This document shows positions 47,028 through 55,205 of a stretch of 55,205 nucleotides of DNA, piece by piece; position 1 is the stretch's first letter; the number at the start of each line of letters is the position of its first letter. Under the pieces are notes generated by a model. The model was not told the origin of the DNA, searched no databases, and saw only the letters and a list, made by a program, of their open reading frames with translations. The translations under genes were made by a program, and so were the position numbers. The DNA comes from Parachlorella kessleri (Eukaryota; Chlorophyta; Trebouxiophyceae; Chlorellales; Chlorellaceae): positions 1 through 55,205 of the forward strand of contig BBXU01000852.1 in NCBI GenBank assembly GCA_001598975.1. The letters are read 5' to 3'.

Positions 47028-48832
47028 ATGGGACGTACATGCGAGAACTGCGGCATACTGCAGTATCCAAATGACACCAGCGTTCACCTCAGGAACTGCT
47101 CGGCGTGCAAAGTCATCAGCTGTAAGCACTGGCCTTATTTCCCCATCTATTGTTTCGAAGTCTGCTGTTCGCCTGGCATGCACGGCATTGCTCCAACAAG
47201 CGCTCGTGTTAACAACACTCTCTGCCGCCTGGCTGATGGGTTCGTGTTCCCTTGCAGACTGCTCTGTGGACTGCCAGAAGCAGCACTGGAAGCAGCACAA
47301 GAAGGAGTGCGCTCAGCTTCGCCAGTGGCGTCTAGCCAACAAGCTGCCCAAGGAGCGTGCCGAGGGGGCCATCCCGCTGCGGGAAGGAGAGGCCGAAGCG
47401 GCGCAGCAGACCACAGCGCAGACCAAGGAACCTAGTGGCGCGGGTAGGGGCGCTAACAGCCCGGCAGCACCGTCTACAACACCAGAGCAGCAAAAGGAGG
47501 GGCAGAAGCAACAGAAGAAGACGGGCGGCAAGGGCGCTGGAGGGTCAAACCTTCACTGTGGGCTATGCGGCAACCGCAAGGGGCCCTTCACCCGCACCCC
47601 CTGCTGCAAGAAGGTCATCTGTGACGACGAGAACACATACCAGATGTTCACGTAAGGGTTCAGCCCAACTGGTGGACTGGATGCTTAGCAGCTAAGCGTG
47701 CCCCTGATGCACCTGCCTACCTCCTCGAACATAACATCATCTCACACTCCTGTTGGGTCTGCACTGCTGCACTGTCAGTACTCACCAACCATGTTGAAAT
47801 GCTTGCGGCTTCTGATGCGCAGCTATGCCAGGAACTCATGCAAGCGCAACCACGATCGCTATACCCTCTGCTCCTACCACCATGGCGAGCGACACGGCGG
47901 TCACTGGAAGGTTGGAACGTCGGAGGGGGCTTGAGGCCTGCGAAGTGGAAGTCCTTTGTGCTTGGGTGCCCCTGGGCTGCCTGCTGCTAAGGATCTTCTT
48001 GCAAAACATGAGAAAGACGACGATTGCATAGGTGGCCATCTCATGCCCGCTACTGCACTAGGTGCAATGCTTGGTAAAGCTATGTAATTACTCCAAATAG
48101 ATGCAGTCCCGATCATCTAAGCAACTCCTGGCCTTTCTTATGACAGGACTGTGAGAAGTGCAAAAAGAACTTTCACCCTTTTGACTACTACCAGATGGGC
48201 ACCAATCGCCCTGATGAGGTGAGAGCCTAGCAGAAAAGTTGTCGAGTTTATGAAGAGGTCTTCCTTGTTATTATCTGACCATGCTGGCTGGGAGTTTATT
48301 GTATTTATATTTTGTGTCTCAGGCCAGAACCCTACCCGACAGGCAGTGATGTCTTTACTGCCGGTTCTCTTGCCCGACATGCAGCCAAGCAAGAGCAACT
48401 TTGATGATGATGTGCTGGATGGGCCGCCACCCCCTAAGCCCCGCTGCGCCACATGCAAATGCGAGATTGACACTGGCATGGAGCAGCACTCCTTCAGCGG
48501 TGAGCCATACTACAACCGGTCCAGGTTTTGCTGCTGGTTGGGACTGGAACACCGCAAGCCTTCCAGGGACCTGCAAGTGTGAGATCATTCTTGATTGAGG
48601 ATTTGGCATGCAGCTGCAGCTGTGGGCCATCGTTATGTGGGCTCTTATAATGTGAACTATCCGCTTGCTCTATGTTATCCTCTCACAGTCTAGTGGGCTT
48701 GGCAGAATGATCTGTTTGTGTACACAACTTGCCATGCAGCTCTGGCAAGCAATCTGCAGAGTGGCACAGGAATCCTTGCTGCTTGCTGCAGTCGCTGGCT
48801 TGCAGTGCATGCGGTGCATGGGGCAGCGATAG
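47028..48832 (+). CDS. MYND zinc-finger protein B (tandem copy 2)
   Basis: Exons: 47028-47121, 47258-47651, 47823-47910, 48147-48218, 48385-48499, 48792-48832; 267 aa, ATG to TAG. Same domain order as copy A: MYND finger (CENCGILQYP, CSACKVISYC, HWKQHKKEC), a Gln/Lys/Gly-rich linker, then HCGLCGNRKGPFTRTPCC, ICDDENTYQMF, NSCKRNHDRY, HWKDCEKC and a final pair CATCK / LQCMRC. Exons 3, 4 and 5 have exactly the same lengths as in copy A (88, 72 and 115 nt) and all intron phases match; the linker exon differs (394 versus 361 nt). This shows a tandem duplication old enough for linkers and introns to diverge. Function unknown; MYND domains usually bind Pro-rich partners. Confidence 0.85.
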
Positions 48833-48881
48833 TGAGCCTCGACCAGGTTGACTACAGCTACAAAGGTGGGGCTTTCTCCTT

Positions 48882-48945
48882 GCGTTGTCAAGGGCAGTTA
48901 TGGACCCACCCTGGCGTTGTCAAGGGCAGCTATGGACCCACCCTG
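48882..48945 (+). repeat. Two copies of a 32-bp tandem repeat
   Basis: Units 48882-48913 and 48914-48945 differ at one base. They lie just downstream of the stop of MYND gene B, probably in its 3' UTR. Confidence 0.9.
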
Positions 48946-49590
48946 GCGGTGCTGTAGTGCAAGTGGCGGTTGCGCATTTGCACCAAATCCAGGCTGACTA
49001 GTGCTGGTTGTTAGCATAAGGCAGGCGGGAGATATTGGCACCCGCTGCTGTCTGAGGGATTGATAATTAAACATCGTTGGGTTTGCGTGCTGCCTGCAGG
49101 CAAGGATCTGTTGACCACGTTGCATGGCCGGCCGGCTATTGATGCTTGGACCTCCCTGAAGGCAGGGTCCTTTCCCCTTTTTGTATCGACTATTGACCAC
49201 CCAGCTGCCTTGATAGCAGCTGAGCAAAGGCATTTGAAACTTCTCCTGACAGCTGTCCTTGCTACTAGCGGCATGCATTCATGAGTTCCTTAGGAGTTCC
49301 TTCCATATGTTATTCACCCTGAGGGTGGCCCCTGTGCCCCCAGTATGCAGGCGCTATTTCCTCTCCCAGGGGAGCAAGTTGGCTAGCTTTGGCTGTCTAA
49401 CGCCTGCCTGGCCGCCTGGCTGGTGTCCATTAGTCAGTAAATTACGCCCCGTTCCGTCATGACGTGACAGGTTTAAAAATGCCCCTTACGAGCCTGATCT
49501 TTCCTTGGGCGCGGCCGCGGTCACACCCCCTGGAGGAGTGGGCCCCAGTTATGAGATCGGAAGTGATCGCTTTGCGGGGCAGCTGCCGTT
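48946..49590. other. Intergenic region upstream of the helical gene
   Basis: About 645 bp. I see no gene. A stop codon (TGA, in frame 24 bp upstream of ATG 49591) limits an unspliced 5' extension of the next gene. Confidence 0.4.
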
Positions 49591-51898
49591 ATGAAGACGA
49601 TTTTAGCCGTGGGCCCCGTCCGGCACCCTTTCGGTGTGGATGCTGTGGCCCACTCTCTTTTGCCTATCCCGGTTCTGGCCAACTTGACTCGGCGCCTCCT
49701 GCTGGAGCCGTGGGAGTCCAAGGTCTCCTATGTAACCCACGCACAGCTGCTGACTTGTCTGAAAGCTGCCGAGCTCTGCATTGCAAGGCTGTCAGCCGAC
49801 CTACAGGCTGCCTTGGACGCAGCTGCACCTGTGCAGTCTCAGACAGCCTGGGCTAACACGGTCGGTGCAATAACAACACTGCTGGGCCAGCTGCGGGGAA
49901 CTTGCGAACACCAGCCAGGCTGGGATAGCGAGGACAGTCAGCTCGGTAGCTCTGACAGTCCACTTGCCTTGGCTCTCACAGCTACTCAATTGGCCACTCA
50001 GCTCGTACAGCACTGGGCGCCACTTCTAGCAACCCTGGCTAGCAGTGCAGGAGAGCTCTTGCAGGTACGGGTGGTTGTATCTGTGCAGTGCGGGTGATCA
50101 AGGGAGTGAGGGCAACTAGTGTTCAATACAATGGGGCTGCATATCGGTCCAGTGATGGCAAGGTGACGAGATATTCCTTCACTCACCGGTCTTGTACACC
50201 TCACGGTCAAGTTCACTGCTGCATGCCCTGGCCAACCAGAAACTTGTCTGCTGCCTGTAGGAGCTCCTATATACCGTCGGTTCAGCTCTGCGTTGGGCAA
50301 GCGCAGGGTCTCATCAGATCCTTCAGCCAACAGTGGAGCGGACGCTGTTAGGGCTTCAACTGGCTGTGGATGTATCTCAGCTAGCGCAGGCAGTGGCCAA
50401 ACTGCCTCCATGTCAGCAGTTGGAGCTTGCAGCCGTGCTGGGCTGTGAAGTGCGCTCGGAGCTGCTACTGGTCCTTGCAAACTCCGTTTGGGTGGCCAGT
50501 AACGGCCTTTCTTCATATGGGATTAGGAATGAGCGAGAAGGTGCCATTTACACGTGCCTCTTCAGGTGTGTGGATGCAACCAGCTTAGGCTTGCGGACAA
50601 GCTGCCGGCGCTGGAATCTCGCTCCTTGTCCCACAGCTCCCGTCCTAAGAGGGCAAATGGGCCAAGCTAAGAAAGGCAGACGATGAAGTTGTGTCCCAGT
50701 CCACTCATAATGCCGATATTCGGAACTCATTTCGCCTTTGCGCAGTCAGCTGGGGACCACGCTGGGAGCTTGCAGCAGGGCGTCCCAGGCATTGGTGTCC
50801 ATGAAGTTGCCATACCAACAGCGGTCAGCTGCCCACTGTGTGGCAGCCATCAGCTGGATGCTGACGCTGTCAGGCAGCCAGCAGGCACAAGTGCCAACCT
50901 TTAGACGGTGCCTCATGGCTGCTGGGTTGGAAGCCCTGGTGAGCAATGAGAATCGCTAAAGTTGTAGACAACCAGGCATCAGGACTGTACTTCAGAGGCC
51001 CAGGAAAGCCTGGAGTTTTACATGTAGGACAGGACTTACCTATGCCCTTCTGCAAGTGTCTGTGTTGTTGCTGATGGTGAAGTGCTGCATTTTCTCCCCA
51101 AAGATTTTCTCGTCACGTTATCAGGTTGCCCTGTGTAGGTATTTCGCCCGGCAACTGCAGAGGAGTTTTCGCTGGCAGGTCATGCCTTCCAATCCCTTCT
51201 CGAGGCAGCCCGCCATGACCAGGAGTAAGTACCATCATACCAGGCCCCTTGGCGACGATATGCTTGTGGAAGTGCTTCACAAAACTCGGTTGGCAAATTG
51301 TCTTTCTTGTAGGCTGGGGAGAAGGTGTAATCCTGGTGCAGGTTCGCGTGTGCGCTGGCCACTGGCTACCTGGAGAAGTTGCTTGGCTGGGCGTCCTTGG
51401 TTGTGCGGAATATCAAAAAGCAGACCAGCAAGCACGTGAGTTGGGTCAGTACATGATTTCTTTTCGGAATATAGCATGTTGGGAGGATTAGCACAACAAT
51501 TTTCATTGACGTTTGGCTTCTTTAGCCAGCAGCACAGGCGGCAGCCCAAGATGGGCATTCGTTCGGCATGTATGCATGATACAGCATGGTGCGAGCATCG
51601 GTCAGCATGGCTCATGCTCATTAGAAGGGTGGAGCGCAAGTGTTGCCTTTGCCAGGTTGAAACTCCCCCCTCCCACCCTGCCATCCTGCAGATGATCCTC
51701 GCTCTGCGCCCTGCTAGGGACTTGGTCGTCGAGCTTGCATCTGCAGTCCTGCGGAGCAAAGCAGCACATCGTGGCTCTGCCTCGTCTACAAGCAAGGGCT
51801 TGGCCGAGTTCAGGAAGCTTGGAGATAAGTGCCTGAGGGGCCGCTTCATGTGGGAAAATGTAGCACTGCAGAAGTTGTTGCCAAGTTTATGTTCCTAA
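49591..51898 (+). CDS. Hypothetical helical protein
   Basis: I do not recognise the family. Exons: 49591-50064, 50261-50565, 50746-50938, 51139-51224, 51342-51435, 51692-51898; 452 aa, ATG to TAA. The product is almost wholly Leu/Ala-rich amphipathic helix (LLLEPWESKVSYVTHAQLL, ALATGYLEKLLGWASLVV, LVVELASAVL), like an ARM/HEAT solenoid, with no clear catalytic motif, signal or membrane span. Exon phases agree throughout; the weakest call is the 3' end of exon 2, where about 24 codons before the donor look less coding-like. It is convergent with the coiled-coil gene. A 5' exon upstream of ATG 49591 cannot be excluded. Confidence 0.6.
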
Positions 51899-53322
51899 TC
51901 CACTGCCTGCGTCTTGAAAGCATGTATTCATGTATGATCACTTCTGTATTCCTTATTGGGAAACCTTGTCGATGTGTACTCCAAACCTGGCTGCAGATGG
52001 GACCCATAGCGTTCCTTGCACACCAGTGTTACTATGCTGGCCACGGCAAAAACCCAACAATGAGAGTACATCCAACTCGTTTCATTGTGTCTGTATTGCC
52101 TGTTGACCTCCATTGTCCTGCATTGCTTACATTTTTGACCTTGTATTCTGCTGATGCCTTACCTGCCACTCAGGGTTTTATTTGGTATAACAATTGCCAG
52201 TTGTGACGGTTTGTTTGGTTGGAGTACCTTGCAGCGTGAATGTACAAGAGACTCAAACGGTAATTCAGCAATTCAGTGTGCTAGGCTACAGCCCTCTCAA
52301 CTAGCTACAGCCCTATCAACCGATAGCCGTTCACCCAGCTTGTGTGAGTACCATCATCACTCACTACCCCAGTATTGTAACAGTGCACACCATATATCTG
52401 CAGGCTGTGCATTTAGCTGATATGCAAACCCTTGCTCCTCCCAAGGGACTGCCCCATGACAGCCATGCAGGAATAGTCAGTGGATCAGTAAAAGACAAAC
52501 AAGGCAAGTGCAGAAAGGAGACAACAGTAATGATACTCAAGCAACCTTCTCAACGAGGTTATCTACATATCACACCGACGGGCACAGAGTAAGTCTGGCT
52601 GGAATATTCAGGGATCCAAGCCCACCTTCATGGGTTTTCTGACTACTGAGCCAATGATGTCAAAACGAACAGAGCATAACTGCATACAATCCTATCACCC
52701 CAGTCTACCCGTACCTCCTCTCTGATTGCATTGCCTGCCAGCATAATAGGGGCACCTGCCCGCCGCCTGTTCAACTATCTAACTGAATAACAGGTGGCTT
52801 CAGAACTCACTACTACTGGCTCGCTCGCAAAGCTTCAGGCGCTCAACAGAGAAGTTCATTAGATCAATGTCAGGCAAGCCCCACAGCCTGACCGCAACCA
52901 GCCCTGTCACTTTATTCCACCCCTCTCCTCTGCTAGCACTATCTTCCACCACTAACAAAATCTAGCCGGCGGAATCTCTGGTCCAGTAAGTAACAGTCAT
53001 GTCGCTCAACACAGGCTCTCGTTTGCGTAAATAAGGACTAACCAAGTAAGCCCAGCAGGACTGCCGCTAAGTCAGTACACCACTTTTCTCCCACAGGCTG
53101 CCAACGCCTTATGCTCTCTACAAACAATTCGGCCTACCTGTCCGGCAGTGCACTCTCACCGCAGCCCGCTGCCATTGCCTGCCCTCGACCCCTGCAGCCT
53201 GTCTTCTGTGAGCCGCAGCAGCGCCTGCATGGGGACAAAGCGCACAGCTCAGCACGCCCCAGCCGCGCGCCGCGTGATTAGGCTTGCACCCTCTGCAGCA
53301 TCCCGGCCCAGCAGGCAGCGCT
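51899..53322. other. Long convergent intergenic region
   Basis: About 1.4 kb, AT-richer than the genes on both sides, with no open frame above chance length and no repeat I could see. It probably contains both 3' UTRs. Confidence 0.5.
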
Positions 53323-54953
53323 TTAGGCTACCCATAGCCATCCCACACAGTGGGCACCTTTACCAGAGGCCCATGCCGCACACAGGGCACATGAGGAGGT
53401 GCCCCCCTGCATAACACTCCAGTGTGGCAAGGGGCAGAAGCCAGTCCACGCACCTCCAGCTGTGCTGCCCTGCGCTTCGCCTTGTCCACCTCCTCCTGTT
53501 TCATCTGCCGGATCGACTCCCGCAGTGACACGGCCTGCACATGTGTAGGGAGCACTGGTGGATTGCAGTGTATGACGCTGCACCACCGCCACGGCAATGC
53601 TGGGATGGTTCACAATAAGGTGAAGCAGCAACGATGATTCACTTCATGCCCCACTGCCAAGCGCTTCTCAAGGCTTCCCAAGGGCTCGTGCCCGGCCTCA
53701 GCCTACCCTTCCCTACCCCGCCTCTACTGGTCTCCTACAGGGCACAGACACAACCCCTCCCACCTTCTCGAACGCCGCCCGCTGCTGCCGCGCCTCCCTC
53801 GCCGCCTCCGCTGCCGCCTGGCGTAGAGAGGCCTGCGCTTCCTGCGCCTCCCTGGCCCTGGCCACCGCTTCCGCCCTCTGCTCAGCCAGCGCTGCCGACT
53901 CGGCCAGGGCGGCTTGCAGCTGCTGCCGAGCCGCGGCGGCCTCGCTGTGCAGGCGCTGGCTGCGCTGCTTTTCGGAGGTAAGCTCGGCTTCCACCTGGGC
54001 AGCATCGAGCAGGGGTAGGTTGAAAGCATTGCCCACGACTGACACGCCAAGGTAAGGTGCTTTTTGCCGCTCCCACACATAACCCAGCAAGAATGCCCCC
54101 TGAACTGACAAGCGAGCAATGACCTTGATTGGTTGCTTCCCCGCATGCCAGCGCTTCTGTACACCGTTCCAAAAAGGGACCATATATACAGAGGAGCGCT
54201 TTCTTACCTCCTGAAGCCGCCGCTGCAGCTGCCTCCCCTCACCACCCCCGCTGCCTTGAGCCACGCTGCCAGCACTGCCATGGAAGCCCGTACTGCCTGC
54301 CTCAGGACTCCTCGGAGGTGGTGGGGTCTGGGCCTGTGGCTCTGCTGCTGGTGTCAGAGCTCGCTCCAGGAGGCGCCTCTCTGCCGCCAAGGCCCTCTCT
54401 ACCAGAGCCTCCTGCCTGGCCGCCGCCGCGGCGGCCTGCTGTGCTGCGGCTTCGCGGGTCGAGGCAAGCTCCGACCTCAGCAGCCTGTGACATGGCACAC
54501 GATGGGACGATGCCATTGAATATCTTGCGGGTGCACCGCACACGTCCTTGGCCTCGGGATGCTTCAAGCTATTGGGTGGCACTTCTGTCTCATCCAACTC
54601 CCCTGACCGACCCCCAGGTCGGTCTCTCCTAGCCGCCACAGATGGCCGGATATTAAGGTGAGCAAGCAAGGACACTCTCCCACCAACACTGCCACACTCG
54701 TCTTGGCTCAAGTGCCCTGATTCTGACCTGACCAGCAGCCTCACCTCCCAGTAGCATAGAGAATCCTTCTCATTCACCTCAGCGGATACCACCTTCATTT
54801 CCACTAGAATTGCACCTACCCTGCCTCAGATTTGGCCAGCTTGCCCTCCTCCCTCGCAGCCTTGGCCTCGCCGCGCACCCTCTCCACCTGGCTGGCCTCG
54901 CGCTCCAGCGCCCCCCGCACCACGCCGAGCTCAGCACGCAGCGTGCCCGCCTC
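53323..54953 (-). CDS. Coiled-coil protein, 3' part (partial)
   Basis: Exons: 54820-54953, 54208-54484, 53764-53994, 53454-53534, 53323-53406; 269 codons in frame ending at TAA, with the 5' part beyond the right edge or in unresolved exons at 54954-55205. The product is a long Ala/Glu/Arg/Gln coiled coil with heptad character (LRAELGVVRGALEREASQV, LHSEAAAARQQLQAAL, LRESIRQMKQEEVDKAKRR), broken by a Pro/Ser/Gly-rich linker in exon 54208-54484. Such proteins are usually structural or scaffold components; no specific family is recognised. The last exon is uncertain: the spliced frame gives a Cys-containing tail, but another frame gives CPVCG and CPLCG knuckles (see findings). Confidence 0.7.
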
Positions 54954-55205
54954 CTGCAGCAGCACTTGGGTCAGTGAGGCAGTCGACCAGCGGTACGCGG
55001 ATGTCGTTGCTCTCCTGGCACAGCAGGGGGAGGGCTTGCAGGCTGCTGGCGCTTGCCAGCCACCTGGTAGGGGACGGAGCGGCAGCCATGCATCCAGGCT
55101 AAGGAACCCAGCGCACAGCATGCCAAACCCTTTGTGCCCGAGCCGGACGATGCCGAGTGCCGGGTCTTGCTGACCAGCATGCGGCGACCCTGAAAGAGTT
55201 TTTAG
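54954..55205. other. Right edge, unresolved
   Basis: May hold the next upstream exon of the coiled-coil gene. Both strands show open, plausible frames near 54970-55050 and I could not choose between them. Confidence 0.3.

Overview
This window is nuclear DNA from a green alga (Chlorophyta; a trebouxiophyte is my best guess). Genes are split into many short exons with GT-AG and some GC-AG introns. The proteins look plant-like, coding exons are GC-rich and rich in Ala, Gln and CAG runs, and nothing prokaryotic (ribosome binding sites, operons, CRISPR arrays) is visible. Exons were called by reading conserved protein blocks and checking that splice phases join. Every model except the two partial genes at the window ends and the 5'-less CCA gene gives an uninterrupted reading frame from ATG to stop.

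Layout, left to right. (1) The minus-strand 5' half of a USP14/UBP6 proteasome-associated deubiquitinase. (2) Plus-strand exons for only the C-terminal half of a CCA tRNA nucleotidyltransferase; no room is left for its catalytic head. (3) A minus-strand SLC25A44-like mitochondrial carrier with a polyglutamine loop. (4) A plus-strand cysteinyl-tRNA synthetase, probably organellar, with tandem repeats across exon-intron borders. (5) A minus-strand membrane-anchored cytochrome P450. (6) A minus-strand secreted M14 metallocarboxypeptidase with a transthyretin-like tail. (7) A plus-strand SOUL heme-binding protein. (8) A plus-strand CCHC zinc-knuckle protein of the ZCCHC8 / plant PSP type. (9) A short unidentified coding island near 31.5-32.1 kb. 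(10) A plus-strand gene of about 23 exons for a large (about 1,630 aa) helical protein that I do not recognise. (11, 12) Two tandem plus-strand MYND zinc-finger paralogues with matching exon structure. (13) An unrecognised plus-strand helical protein of about 452 aa. (14) The minus-strand 3' part of a coiled-coil protein running off the right edge.

The genes do not form a pathway. Neighbours are arranged head-to-head (USP14/CCA, carrier/CysRS, carboxypeptidase/SOUL) or tail-to-tail (CCA/carrier, CysRS/P450, helical/coiled-coil). The main points of interest concern gene structure: six GC-AG introns among roughly 100, duplicated 15-nt exon pieces inside two introns that could act as in-frame microexons, a 12-nt constitutive microexon, a headless CCA gene, a hairpin-rich insertion with a pol III B-box-like motif, and a conserved MYND tandem duplication.
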